Assembly (NCBI GenBank): GCA_028673005.1 | Contig: CM054113.1 | Location: 171,786,837-171,850,836 of the forward strand | Length of the DNA: 64,000 nucleotides | Origin: Tanypteryx hageni | Lineage: Eukaryota > Arthropoda > Insecta > Odonata > Petaluridae | Direction of reading: 5' to 3' | Made by a program: the position numbers and the translations under genes | Notes under the pieces: model-generated | The model's database searches: none | Seen by the model: only the letters and a program-made list of their open reading frames with translations | Told to the model about the DNA's origin: nothing | Part shown: positions 46,405-59,276 of the stretch, one piece after another | How positions within the stretch are numbered: position 1 is the first letter of the stretch | Layout of the letters: the number at the start of each line of letters is the position of its first letter

Positions 46405-49400
46405 ATATGAGAAAGTGTGAGCAATATTGCGCCGTTTATTTGAATTGTATTTGTTAGAAAGGAATTCATGCTTTTGAAGAACTAATCAAAGCGTACCCGA
46501 TAGCATCCAATATATTTTTTCATTATCGGCGGTTTCGACAGCGTTAAATATGACAAAGGGTCTTGTATCCATTCCTAATCAACTTGGCCCTTTGAAATAT
46601 AGGTCTCCTATATATAGGGCCCAATGCATTTTAATTGGCTCGAAGAAGTGGAGGATATATCAATATTCTTCATAGGCATTTGACTTAGCACACGTTCTTG
46701 TAACTGTCTTTCGGTTTTTTATATCGAGGTTTCATAATTGACGAGATTCTATCGTAAAAAAGCCCCAAGAATCTAAAATTAAACTGTAAAGAATGATTGA
46801 AAATATTAAAAACTTAATGCGTTATTAATTTTTCTTCGTATTTGCGATTACTGAATAATAAAATGCGAACGTTTTAGTCTGTTCAGAAGCGGAAAGAATG
46901 TTTTAATATAAATTAACAATCGTTCAAGTTCACTGTAGTCCGTTAACACGTGCTCCTTGGGGCGTTCTTTTTTCATGGTGGAACTTTATCGTTACCATGG
47001 AACATTCTTTCAATGACATTGGATGTCGCGGTGGATTTCAGTTCAGGATGCGTTGGGAGCATACGTGATACATTATGAATGACGTTCCATGCGCGTTGCG
47101 TAGTGCATCTCGAGGAAAGAAGCTCTTTCGCAACCACGAAGCTCCTTATGTCCACACAATATCCCTGTTTTAGACGCTGTTTTGCTTTTAACTGTTGTGA
47201 CTTTATTTCCAAGGCTTTCATTTAGTGGCCTCAAGTTTCAATTGTCTATCATCGTCGATGCAAGGCATTCAGCGCAACTGTTTCTTCTTGTCGATTTCAT
47301 CATTTGTAATATGTCGACTCGGTTACGTTTTAAATATAAAAATTCATATTCAACACAGCTTAATACATGATGAAAAGCGTGAATAGTTTGATTCTTCCAT
47401 CTTTGTTTGCTGTAGGAACTCACCGTAACTGACATATTCTCGAGAATGACCAATGCAGAAATGTGAGCGAAAATTATAAATAAATAATTCTGCCAAATTC
47501 TTGCTTTTTGCATGCCTAATTTTTAGGTACATTTGCCGGATGAGTTATCAGTTGCCAAAGCTTTGTGAAATCATGACAAATATTTCGGTAATCGGATGGA
47601 TCCTTTAGGTTATGTGATCGTGATGGCTTTTCATTCACATTCTACTTTCATATAGGTATTGTAGATATATCTTTACAATTCATCCTTTCATGCAGTTGTT
47701 GGTTTCGCTATTGCACTTCCAGGGCTTGCTCGTAAGTGTAGGATTTTCTTGGTTCGCTGCTTCACGAACATATATATTCGCCTTTCAGTCGTAAAGTCGC
47801 GTCTTCCACTAGTCGTTGGATCGCTTGGTTCTTTGACGTACGAAGCTTTTACGGCGCTATTTTCTCTCATCATTCAAGTTTATTTGTGTAAATTTAGTGT
47901 GTAACTTTTCGAGATACCGTCTTAGAATACGGTGTGCTGTTTTTATCACCGATCATGTTCTATGTACTTTTTGGGTTATGCATTCGTAATCAATGCCAAA
48001 AAATACCTGTGATAAAATATTTAATTATGCGGGATTTTTCTGTAAAGAAAAAATCTTCACCAAAGAACAAATAATTTATTTGAAGTATAAATTATCGTAC
48101 CTATGGGGTGATCGTATTGTAATTATATTTCTCTTTAGTCATAAAAGGGTAATATAAATATTGTTTTGTGCTTCATTTAAAAAATCCTACAGAGAAATAG
48201 TTGAAAATTATTGAATGATTTTTTAATTAAACTCTCACTGTCATATTATAATTCACAAAAAATTGGCGATAAAGCGCATGAAAATTAATTCAGATGCATT
48301 TAAGCAATCGACACAATGAAAACCTTATTAATTCCTATTTTTAAATTAAATTTTGTGCCCTACAATCAATAGAGTTAATAGGCTCGTTATTTTGAAACTT
48401 GCCATTAGTTTAATTGTGATCATCATGTATTGGTCCTCGATTGCTTCTGGTTTTAAATAAGTTAATTTAAAAATCCATTTTTATAGTTCATAAAAACGTG
48501 TACGATCCAGGTTTATTTCCATTAAATAAAACATTTTAGTCGCTCTATTAATAAAAGAGGGTCACAATATCTGCGGGTTCAGATCAAAAAATCTCACCTA
48601 AGCGAAATTCTGTATTTTTTACTTATTATTTTTCTAGTACGTGAAAGAAACGTTTCACAGAAGATGGGAAAATTTTAAGGCGCCCGAAATGCTTATAATT
48701 TGTAGCGCCCTGGACATAGACATTGAACTGAAGTGCCACTCGCAGACGCTATCTGGAACTTACTGAAGATCTTGTTCGTTGTTTTTCTGTTCTAGTTATG
48801 ACGTCAAGTTCCCATGTGCCATGGAGCGTGCATATGCGACTTCATAGGCTAACTTAAATGAACTTTTGATCTATATTCAATATGTACTTTCGTTACCCAT
48901 AAGTATTAAAATCACCTGTATAATAAGTAATGAATAAATTTTAAAACGTCTAGCATAGAGTAATTATTGCCTATCGAAGCCACTGAAACAATCTCAGCCA
49001 GCCGTCCGTATTGTTTACGTCATTCCTCGATTCTTTAATCGACTTGGCACACTTTGCCGTGAATATTTTGCGGGCAGACTTTTATTTTAGCTTCCTCGTC
49101 CGAAATACGTTGTGTGGGTGTAGCCTTTGACGTAATAAGCCTGGGGCCTTCTCCTCCGGGGAGCCTACTTTACCGATCCGTTCGCCGTGGAGTGGGTTTG
49201 TGACCGACTTTAATGCGTTCGACTCCGCTGCGCCTGCGCCAATCTAAAACGGAAGTCGAGGATTGTCACGTTGTTGAAGTGGCAGTGGATGCCCTCCGGT
49301 TCCCTTTTTTTACCCTCGGCCTTCGCTACTACATACATGCTACATACGACCTCATAAATTCTGTCTTATGAATTATTTTTTCTTTCTTTTTCCGATGTGA

Positions 49401-50289
49401 AATTCTCCAAGTTCCCCGCATGCCGTCAATACTCGCAGTGAACTTGATCCACCAGCAAATTTTACGATATGCGCTGATCTGTTAACTTGCGCGTAAGCAG
49501 GCTTGTAGTCTCCATTGTAGGTATATATTTAAGGTTCAGTTGTCATGAAATTCCTCGGAATGATATTTTCGTGCAGTTAAATTTTGGATGCTCGTAAATA
49601 ATCCTTTCCCATATTGATTTGCGATGTTTGATATGTTTGGGTAAAATCGGGCGTGATTACCATCAAGTCGTTAGATTTGTCGCTCACGTTTCTATGACTG
49701 GTCCCATAATTGCGTGTAATTTTCACGCGCGTGGCATGTTGTTGGAGACGGGTGAAACTGAAATTAGAACTTCCTCTACGGAAAGGTGTGATACTCGTAG
49801 TATTTTCGATAAGATAGTGTTATCCTTCGAATATCGGAATATTTGTGCGTTATCCACCTACGTTTGAGCTCGGTTTTATGAAATTATAAAGGGTCGATAT
49901 CCTAGAAATGATGCAGCGACGATTTGTTTGGTGCTAAGTGGCCATAGTGCAATTACTTTTACCCTCGACAGTGTGTTTGTCTTTTTAACGGCAGTTAACA
50001 TGATCGAAGGACACGTGGCGCTAGAGAGCCACCTTTCCTCCAGTCCCTTGACTTCCTGACTCACAAACGAATGTATGCACTCCCATGACCCCAGTCTTCG
50101 TCACGAAGAGTCTCTCTCGTCCGTTTATTCCGCTTAGCACTGCACTCTTAAGGCCTTTGCCCATATTACGTTACTTTTTTCTTGAAAAATAAAATGCGAA
50201 TGCTTTCAGTTTTTCCTTCCGACCTTGTTGAGTTGGGGTGGGAAAGCCCTTTTACGAAGCGGGCCTCATTAGGTGCAGCGAAAGCTTAG

Positions 50290-50537
50290 GCTGGATTAGG
50301 CCCCCCCCGCATTAACTTTTAAAATGTTCCGGCGGGCCGTTGTAGAATTCACATCGGAAGTTAATAGAAGTTAAAATCATTGATAAATACAATTAAAGCG
50401 TAATTAATTCACGTGTTATGGTTGTTCATTTTTAACTAGTATGAATTTATCCTGATAAAATTTCAAGACTCGCTTTCATAATGGCTTTTCGGGCCGCATA
50501 AAATGCCGCCGCGGGCCGGAGTTTGGTCGCCCCTAGT
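50290..50537. mobile_element. Possible hAT MITE with CGGGCCG-rich ends
   Basis: The right side reads GCCGCGGGCCGGAGTTTGG, then TCGCCCCTAG; the complement resembles the CAGGGG..GGCAAACTCCGGCCCGC type of hAT end. The left side has GGCGGGCCGT. No duplication was found. Confidence 0.4.
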
Positions 50538-53246
50538 GTAGGCCGTATCTATCGATCTAATGAAGCTTAGAGAAACAAAGTTTTCAGGTTATGATCTTCT
50601 ATACACGAGGGAGAAGGCAAATATTTGATTCGTACATCCGTTCAACTGTGGAAGTAAAGCGGTTAGGGCAGTCATCAATCTACGGCCCGCGAACCACGAG
50701 TCTGTGATGAAAAGACGATTCTTAGCATTCTACACGGACAGTTTTGTATTTATTGATTTAATTTACGATCTTAAAATATTGAACGTTGAAATTATAACAA
50801 CAAAAAATATTTTAACTTGATTTTCACTCGTATGGTACCACTGAATAGTTAGGTGATTCCAATGTAAACTCTTATGCGGCTTGCCGAAGCATTTGCAATT
50901 GTCAATGCGACCCGCCATTTAAAAAAGTTTTCTGGTCCTTAGAAGAAGCGACGGTTTTTTGTGTGAAAATATTAGTTGGGCAGAATACGCCGAGAAGTTT
51001 AAAATTGGCGGGATCTAGCATGTTCCGTGAAGTTATTCGTTTGTATAGCCAAGAAAGAAAAAACAAACACAAAATTGCTAGATTCACTTCGCGCATACTT
51101 GTAAAAGGAGAATTTTATGAGTTTTATTCCAAACATTCTTTCATGTGCTCATATGTTAATAAAATGCAGATCTTGTATGAAGTTTTGTAGTGTATTTTTT
51201 GCAATGCGGCATCATGTCAGTTTTACAGTTCCCTTCGTATCGTTTATATAAAATTTCGAAAATGAAGTGAATTTTCGAAGATATTGGATTGTATAATCAT
51301 TACTGTATTCTAATGAAATAATAAGCAAATCATTGTTTTGGTTTACTTTCAACGTTTGCGTAGAAATTCAAATGGCGTACTCGTCACACCACGCACCAAG
51401 TAACGTTAACTTTTCGCCCGCTCCCGCTCACTTTCTTACTCTCTGCCAGCCATGTATCACTTCCTCTATCTCTTCTCATGCCCAAATATTGGATTTTTTA
51501 AAAATCTCCTACCATTCACGGCCGAATTAAAACACTGCTCCTTGGACTTTCATTCTATCGTGAGTTGTTTATGAATATTTGTTGACATTTTAAAGAAGAA
51601 GAAGAAGCGGAGGGCAGGCTTCTCTTTAAAAACATGGTGAAATTCAGATGCCCGTATCAGTATCTAATAATGCGATAGATCGGAGGAGACTTGGATTTTT
51701 TTAAAAACTTGGTTGCTGCGGTGGATTGCCTTGGACGGGATAATGTCGAAGTGAAGAGACCTCGGGTAAGTGTCGCTGCAGAGCGAGCTGCACCTCACTG
51801 CAATAACCACCCCTCGAGACGATGCATGCAATCGTCTTGATATGATCGTTAAGTCGGATATCGAAGCAGGTTTTTTTTTGTAGTTGGAGTTACGGAGAGG
51901 AGACGGTGGTGAACGATTGTGCTGTCGACATTTGCAGCGTTTTAGTTACAGAAGCGTCACAGAAGAATATTTTTCATGTTCTGAGACCTTTTCGGTAAAA
52001 TTCAGTGTGAATGTTCTCTTCAAATCAAAACTTCAATGGTAAAGACTTTTGCAAAATATTTAACAAGATTCGCAAAAAATGTTTTATGGAAATATTTTGT
52101 CTTCAGTAATGAATAGCTACTACACTCGGACAGTTGGAAAACTAGCATGTAGTATTATCGGTAATCAAAAACGACCATCTAATCTACCGCCCTTTTTCAA
52201 TATAATGACAGCAGCGGGCCGTGGATTCGAATTCCGCCGATTTTTTTTCGTTTTCTTCAGAATCAAACTTTATTTTAATAGTCAGCAGGACGATGGAGAG
52301 GAAAAATATAAAATAAAAACTCGTAACTAAACAGACAAAATTAAATGTCTTTTTTATTCCGGAGTCTCGATTCCGCTTCGACGTATACGTGTACGGCCAT
52401 TCAAACCTGCCTCAGCAGCGGTTGTCCGTACGCGGCTGCGGATCCTGAGTTCTCTTTATTTAAACTTAAATTTAAGAGGCATCTACGTACCTTTTCCTTA
52501 ACATTGAAATAAACATAAATGCTAAAGATGGAAAAATACATTTAAATGATCTTTTTTCGGCGAAGATGGATCAGAAAATTACCGGTTTGAGAAATTAAGT
52601 TTGAAGTGTTAGTCAACAAATGATCTGCGGTCGTGCAGAAAATGTAACATCCCAATTTAGTTAGTAGACCTTTCTATAACTAATTTATCATTCTGCCTTT
52701 AAAACTGGATTATGGATAATTTTATGCTGGTGGAAAATTTTATCTGACGAACACGTGGGTGCTTAATTATTGAAGCTGAAAACCGTGGTGGAATTCATTT
52801 CCTCAGGCTGTACGAATCAAGATGCAGTGTCTGTGGCGTTTCTCAGATAAACGACCTTGGGTATTTTATTCTATTAACCCACATTAGCCAGCCTCGCTTG
52901 ATTGTATCGACCTACCAAAATAGAGCGCATCTGTTAGTGGACGGAGATCTGATTGCTTCTATTTTTTTCGGTTGCATCAAGCCGTTCTGTAAAATTGTCT
53001 TAGTTTTCGGAATGCGGATTTATCTTTTGACGATTTTGTTTTCAATAAGCAAGGCAACGGAAGCATAATTAGCTTCATTTGACGAATGTTGGAGGTTCTA
53101 TCGAGGTCCGTGAAAGACCCACCCGCGGTATCGATTTGCCATTTAGTCTAAAATTAAAAAAATATGATAAGTTGATACTAGTTATCATTTTGATACTGGA
53201 AAATAATCCAGGTAAACCTACAATGATTGGTGTCCACGTCTATAAC

Positions 53247-53971
53247 GCGTTTCACGTCGTCCGTGCACTACGTGGTCTTATGGGAGAATCGCTATCCCAT
53301 GTTATTTCCCTATGCTGCTAATTCTCGGCGCTGCCAATTCGTGCAAAATCCAGATTTTCGTCTTTTGGCATAATTACTCACTTAAACACCTAACGAAGGA
53401 TGAGAAATTAACAAAATTATTAAGAAAATAAACAATACTTTTTTAAACGGAAAAATCGCCATTTTTGCGTGGTTAAACAATAGTTCCCGCGTTTTCATCG
53501 AAACTTCTTAGTTCCTTCCGCCGCATTCATATTTGAACTGCCAAATCTCGCAGTCTATTCGCCGAAATTACGCGAACATTTTTCTGTAGCTTTCGAAAGT
53601 GTTCCATAAGCCACAAGTACAATTAAAAGGAACATGTAATGCAATTAACTGTTGTTAAAAATTTAATAAAACCGAACGGGGCTCTCACATTCTGCATCAA
53701 TTCACGAAATTTTCACTCTCTTGCTAACTTACGTACTATTAGGAATAGGTGGGTACTATAGGTGGATGAAATGGTGAGAAAATATTCAAGTTATTTTTGA
53801 AAGTGGAATGAACTCAATCTCTTCATTGGTTTTCGAGGTATGGGATTTTACATTTGAGCGCGAGAAACTTCGGCCGCCTCGTCGGAACTTTTTCGCGTGC
53901 CACGAAACGTAGGCCAAAGATACTTAAATTTCTCTCATAAGAGCACGTAGTGCACGGACGGCGTGAAACGC
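53247..53971. mobile_element. 725-bp element with 42-bp inverted ends
   Basis: 53247-53288 starts GCGTTTCACGTCGTCCGTGC, and the complement of 53930-53971 starts GCGTTTCACGCCGTCCGTGC. Both continue ACTACGTG, TCTTATG and GAGAA with three mismatches over 42 bp. No coding sequence is recognised. No clear target duplication was found, so the superfamily is open. Confidence 0.85.
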
Positions 53972-54857
53972 ACAATAGATCTTCCGTATGGATCTAACAA
54001 TAAGACAGAGAATTAGAGATTCGACTCCCAGTTAGGATTGCCACCTCTCCCGGAATCTTTCAGGAGCCCAAAATCTTCACTATTAAATAATTTCCGGCTT
54101 TACTGATCTTTTAACCTGCCTATTAAAAGATTACATTAAGTTGACCCTGGAGTGTGTAGTTGAATCTTTGTAGAGAAATTACTAAACAGACAAAGAAGGA
54201 CAGACTTAGTTACTAAATTAAAGGCGTATTATACCTTTCCTCGGGTGACACATAATCTGAGTTTGATTGAGTTTCTTTTCCAAAGCTGTGTAGATTTATT
54301 AAAGGTACCTAGTTTTGCATGCGAACTCACGGTGTGAGGGGTGCAGTTTGTGCATCCTAATTTTGGTGTTCATAAGTCAAGATAATTTTTATTATTGGAG
54401 AATCAAGATATGTTATTGCGTATAGATACTAATGACTAGACTTCATCACTATTAGACTTGGGATTATCGTTAATAGACTAGTTTTTTGTTCTTATTAGTG
54501 TTGGGTGGTACAATACTTGTGTTCCAACAGTTTTTAGTAACTATACATAGTCATATTTAGAATGTTGTCTTTTAATTAATCTACAATGTATTTCAGTTGC
54601 AATTCCTCTGAGAATCTACAAATTCAAATTTAATTTTGAAGCACACCCAATCCCTGACTGACATGAATTCTACCAACACGATTTCGGTTTAACACGATTT
54701 TAAAAATAGGGCTGGTTTTTTACTTACACAAAGGATCATTCGGTTTACCACGATTTCTCCACGACTTTTCTACAATCGTGAAAAAGGTCTAGAAAGCAGA
54801 ACTGGAAACAAACTTTAGCCCTGCTCTTCATTAATTGCGGATGACAATGAGCCCATT

Positions 54858-55110
54858 GAATCCTGCAAAAGTAGGATTTTTTTCCAAGGTCGCCTGGACC
54901 CCTGTTTGTGTGGTTTGAGGAGACCGCACAAAGTCAGCGTTCCATCCTTTAGAAGGGACATTAAGCCGTTGGCCCCCTTGGTGCTCTTCGTTAAGAGTAT
55001 GCTAATGCCAGCATCGGGTTTCCTTCCTCCCTTATGAGTGTGCTCGGTGTGGAAAGAGCCATGACTATAATAATCCAAGAGGTTGATTAGCCAAAAATAG
55101 GCACACACAA
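54858..55110 (+). mobile_element. 5'-truncated SINE, same family as 23993-24362
   Basis: AATGAGCCCATT is duplicated at 54846-54857 and 55111-55122. The body matches the complete copy: GTAGGATTTTTT, GGTTTGAGGAGACCGC, AAGCCGTTGGCCCCC and CGGGTTTCC. It starts at the B box (GAATCCTGC), so the 5' tRNA head is missing, as expected from incomplete reverse transcription. Confidence 0.88.
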
Positions 55111-55429
55111 AATGAGCCCATTATTGTAACATATGATCCAGAGGATGAATTTGACAATCTCTATGAGTCTGACGCAGAAGGCAAGGGATTTCCTGTTTTT
55201 TAAACTGTAATGTCAAAAAATACCATTCTTGAATGATTTAAAAATTTCCTTTGACCATTTTTGTAATTTTCTATAGATCGTATGTCGTTATCTTTTGAAA
55301 AATTATTTCGTATATTAAAACAAAAATTTTTAATGCTTAGTTATTTGTTGTTTAAAGTTATCATTTTACAAACCTTCTAAATAACGTCTGCTAAATAAAT
55401 GGTGAACTGTTGAACAGCTAATTCAAAAT

Positions 55430-55618
55430 GGCGGTCATCTACATAGAAAAATACACTGTAATTGATAGTTCACATTTTAGTGGTGGTGAGAGTAAGAAAC
55501 CGAGAAAAGTTATATCGCTAGAGCAAAAGCTAGATTTACTTCAGCGCTATGATAACAATGAACAAACACGAGATATCGTTCATTATACAGGTCTTAACTA
55601 AGGAACAGTACGAACCAT
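55430..55618 (+). pseudogene. pogo/Tigger helix-turn-helix fragment
   Basis: The frame reads GGESKKPRKVISLEQKLDLL, then QRYDNNEQTRDIVHYTGLN, a stop and GTVRTI. This is the CENP-B/pogo N-terminal DNA-binding domain; the stop and missing DDE core show it is dead. Confidence 0.75.
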
Positions 55619-56707
55619 CTACGTTATCATTATTTCTTTTCTGTAAAAATGAGTTGCATGTATGAAATATACATAAACAAATAAAAAATGTCAATCAGGA
55701 TAGGATGCTGGAATGCATCCCCCTATTTACATTATTTCCTATGAGAAATTCATGTCCGACTAACACGATTTCACTTTACACAAATTTTTTAAAGATCGCA
55801 TCTATCGTGTTAGTCGGGGACTGGGTGTAATGCTATTTTTAAGAGTTCGTAATTATAATTTATAAAATAATATTTCAACAAGGTTAAGGTTAAATATTCA
55901 AATGTTTTATAAATAACAAATAAAAGAAGTTTATTGTTCTCATTAGCTGTTTTTTAAGCTACAAAGAATCTCACAATTAACTACCAATCTGGTGGATATC
56001 TCCTGAAATCAGCAATAAAATAATGATGATATATTTCTAGCCAATAAATAAAACAAGTTTGATTGCTCACTTTAGTTGGAAGAAATCGTTTTTATAAAAC
56101 AACCTGTAATGCACGTAAACCATCCATGGAAACAATTTTAATATAGGAATTAATTAATAATTGAGAAGTAGGTATAAAATACCATGATTGATTTATGATC
56201 TGCCAACCTGCTGGTTCATCTCAATACCCCTTTATATCCATATCCAAGGATATGAGGAATAGTTTTGACTAATCTTTGTAGATTTATACTAAAAATTTTC
56301 ATATCTATGTTGTTTCAACTATTCTATGAGCAGATGCTGTCTTTAATTGAAATAATTTACAACATGTTGAAGAGGGAGTTGCTTCTAAAGGTACTTTGGG
56401 GATGCATATGTGCGATTGATAATATTATTTGTGTGTAAATTAAAACCTAGATAATTCAGATAGCTATTAGATATTAGTGTCTATATGTTGTCATATATTA
56501 AAGTAGTAAATTTTTTAATAATTTGATTGGTCATTTTGAAAAAGGTTAAAATTGGTTATTCTGTTAATACAAAGGTGGTAGTTATTGTTTTGTAATTAAA
56601 ATACCATCATTCTTAAATTGTTTCAGACTCATGCCAGAATTATTTAACAAGTTCTAATCAAAACAACTTCATGTCTATGAACAAGAAGTCCAAACCAGGA
56701 GTAATGC

Positions 56708-57508
56708 AGGCTGGTTTCCCAAAGTTTTTGTCAAGAATTGATTACTTATATTGACAGGAAAAGTTTCAGTATGAGTTAGTCATTCTAAGGAATTAACATA
56801 CCATAAATACCATTTGTAATTCATAGTTTATCAATGATAGTGAAAAATTGGAAAACATTCATAGCATTATCAGGTTTAAAATATAAAAGCAATGTCAAAA
56901 TCTCTTTCTGGCATTATATTTTGCATGCATTTTTTTAAATAAACGAATTTAATAAATGTTACTGTTTATACGATAGTATGTATGGATCAGCTGTCCATTG
57001 CTGAAGGGTAGTCGAGTGGAAAAGAAAACAACCCATTTGTTCACTCGTCTATGCTCAAGTCGAGTTCAGTAATAATCATCTTCGTAGCAACACATGATAA
57101 AATGCTATTTAAAACGCAAAAACGCTGTTTTAGTAGAAATTCAAGAAAATACGATCAATTATCAAAATTCAGCGATACGAATTAGAATCAGCATTTTTTC
57201 CCCTTAAAGCAGTACAAACCTTGCTCCAATATCAAAATTTTAAGATATTTTAAAGTATTAAGGAAAACATCTCTGCATAATTGATTTGAGACTTCCTATG
57301 TAAAACAAATAGGGTAAAACGTTCCTGGAATCGAACCCGGGACTTCAATATTTGCCCAATAAAATATAGTCTGGAGGTGGGCCCTGGCAGCACGAGCCTC
57401 ATACCAAGTTTCATGAAAATCGATCCATTGATGCAAAAGTTGTTAGTGAGATACACACACACAGACACGACCATTTCATAAGGTTATGTTTCATTTGGAA
57501 ACCAGCCT
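56708..57508 (-). mobile_element. 801-bp non-autonomous element, inverted second copy of 4529-5308
   Basis: AGGCTGGTTTCCC starts the left side and GGAAACCAGCCT ends the right. The complement matches copy 1 throughout, including the CCCGGGTTC(A/G)ATTCCAGGAACG block. Small indels explain the 21-bp length difference. It lies only 80 bp upstream of exon 3 of the CoA-transferase gene. Confidence 0.88.
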
Positions 57509-57588
57509 AAAAAGTGTCATTTAGTTATTCTTAACTATTAAATTCATCAGAATCTCATGTTTTATCTCCAATTTTTTTATGGTTTCAG

Positions 57589-57737
57589 GGATATTCAGGT
57601 CTTTGTCATTGTTTATGGCGGCCAATGTAAGAAAAGCTGTAGCAGATGGTCGATCAGATTGTGTTCCTATTTTTCTTCAAGATATTCCTCGACTTTTCCA
57701 TGAGAAGATTCTCAGGCCTGATGTGGCTCTTATTCAG
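57589..57737 (+). CDS. 4-hydroxybutyrate CoA-transferase-like protein, exon 3
   Basis: After the junction Gly it reads IFRSLSLFMAANVRKAVADG, RSDCVPIFLQDIPRLF and ILRPDVALIQ, ending at CAG|GTTAGT in phase 0. The block (G/A)NVRKAVxxGRxDCVPIFL and PDVALIQ are family hallmarks. The next expected block (SPPDxxG) is not found in the window, so exon 4 lies beyond 64000. Confidence 0.93.
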
Positions 57738-58088
57738 GTTAGTGTTACAAATTCAGCAATTTGATTGTGCAAAGTATCTCACACACTTGTCCGTCATGTT
57801 GCTTCACATCACGTCAAAATCCTATGAGGATAAAATACATGTAGATAAACAAGGGTGCACTCTTGTCCTTCACGTCACTTTACGTTCAGTCAAATGACAG
57901 AAGGCATTCTAACTCGAGAATCCCTTCCACCAAATTCTAATGCCGAATGCAATGCAAAGGACAAGTGTGTGCACCGACTTACAGTGATATACGTCAACTG
58001 AAGCATCTTCAAATGAATTCGTGGTTACACGACCTCATTCGGCCGGTCGAGATCTTGGAAGGTTTCATTGCCTTGTTCACGAGTTCAC

Positions 58089-58259
58089 ATGTCTGACATG
58101 AGTGATATTGAAATAGAGTCTACAATCATGGAAGAAGAAAAGCTCATTGTATTAATTGAAGAGTACAAAGACCTTTATGAGGTAAGTCACCCTGAATACC
58201 ATATTCAACATGGAGAGAAAATATATGGGAAGAAATTTCAAAGCAATTGGGAAAACTAG
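58089..58259 (+). pseudogene. Small MADF-like reading frame, possibly from a PIF/Harbinger-type element
   Basis: The frame begins MSDMSDIEIESTIMEEEKLI and continues VLIEEYKDLYEVSHPEYH, then a stop after 57 codons. The start of MADF (Myb/SANT-like) domains looks like this: LIxxVxxxPxLYDxxHPxY. Such domains occur in the second gene of Harbinger elements and in host factors. CATGTTGCTTC near 57797 and its complement near 58837 could be diverged inverted ends. Low confidence. Confidence 0.4.
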
Positions 58260-58395
58260 GTATGAGGAGATAGTTCTATCTTTTTACAATATACATAGTC
58301 CAGCAATAATTGCTGCCAAACTTGCACAGAGTGTATTTGTTTATTATTGGGATTAGTAATATCCCTTAATTGTTATATTTATTTATATTATGATA

Positions 58396-58620
58396 TGGTG
58401 TGGTGGCCGAGCATGTAGAGTGTTCAACTGCTGACTAAGGGGTCCTCGGTTCGAATTCGGGAGGAAGCTTTCTGATGCCTCCAGTCCAATGTAGGCTGTG
58501 TGGTTTGTCTGAGTGATTCCAGATTAATCTGGTACCAGATTTATCTGGGATCACATTGTACCATCTCGAAAGAGATATAGCGTCAAGATGCTTTTCCTAT
58601 TAATTTTGTGAATCCATAGC
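58396..58620 (+). mobile_element. tRNA-Ser-like SINE candidate
   Basis: GTGGTGGCCGAGCATGTAGA (A-box-like) and TCGGTTCGAATTCGGG (B box) are 40 bases apart, and the intervening TTCAACTGCTGACTAA resembles a tRNA-Ser anticodon arm. The 3' body has a palindrome CCAGATTAATCTGG. The 3' end and duplications are not resolved. Confidence 0.5.
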
Positions 58621-59203
58621 CACTTAGGTTTAGTTTCTTCTTCTTCCTCTTTGCATATTAAACTTGTAATTACAAGTAACTCTTCGTCCAATCTCATTGA
58701 CATTTTGATGAAAACTTAAACTGAAATGCAATAATGTTTACTTAAAAAATTTTCACGCAGCCATCCGCTGCTGTACATCGCCGGACCCTAGTGTGCACTG
58801 GCTTTAGTTTTGATGGATCGTGATGGAAGGCAACACGAAGCAACATGATGAACAAATGTGCAAGATCCTAATACAGAGCTTTTATCATTTTTTGCGGATG
58901 TAGTCCTTTGAGCATTGTTTAAGTAGTATACTTTCTAGTATATTTTAAAGTGATATTTAAATAAATAATATGCATTTTAGAATAGATAACTCGTTTATAA
59001 ATCTAAGCACAGTAAACTCCCAATTATCTAGGCAAATCAAGGGAAGAAGAGGCACGAACAATTCAAAAACACAGATACAGCAATCTCTTGATTTACGAAC
59101 TAGTTAGGTTCCTGAAAGACGTTCGTAAATCAAAAATAAAATTACCATAAGAAGTAATTGAATAGATATGGATTAGGGGAAATCATATCGTAAGACACCC
59201 AGC

Positions 59204-59207
<4 letters not shown>

Positions 59208-59274
<67 letters not shown>
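59208..59274. repeat. (AT)n microsatellite
   Basis: Uninterrupted AT dinucleotides next to the 3' end of the Penelope-like element; mirrored by a second tract at 62272-62329. Confidence 0.95.

Positions 59275-59276
<2 letters not shown>

Larger units (their letters stand above)
54644..55827 (+). mobile_element. pogo/Tigger-type element with permuted transposase remnants
   Basis: The left end is CACCCAATCCCTGACT and the complement of the right end CACCCAGTCCCCGACTAACAC. TA follows at 55828-55829; the left flank is CA. Inside, a transposase C-terminus (DPEDEFDNLYESDAEGKG, to about 55200) precedes an N-terminal helix-turn-helix (about 55430-55618) on the same strand. A SINE (54858-55110) splits the C-terminal part. 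Confidence 0.75.
33523..57588 (+). other. CoA-transferase intron 2 of about 24 kb
   Basis: Donor GTGAGT at 33523 and acceptor TTTATGGTTTCAG ending at 57588. No CoA-transferase residues are missing between exons 2 and 3. The left part (33.5-39 kb) contains little that I recognise as repeat, with more CpG than the PGM3 intron. Further right are transposons listed separately. Stretches at 35355-39042, 47000-50280, 50920-53246 and 55830-56700 hold no gene or repeat that I can support. Confidence 0.8.

Noticed and set aside
50668..50915. A further hAT MITE with CGGCCCGCG near its left end
   Set aside because: Only one end is suggestive; the right side GCGACCCGCC is too short a match and no duplication was found.
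57318..57340. Possible tRNA gene from CCTGGAATCGAACCCGGGAC
   Set aside because: Only a T-arm-like motif is present; no acceptor, D or anticodon arm could be folded around it.
59208..59274. Regularly spaced repeat as CRISPR-like array
   Set aside because: It is a plain AT dinucleotide microsatellite in a eukaryotic genome.
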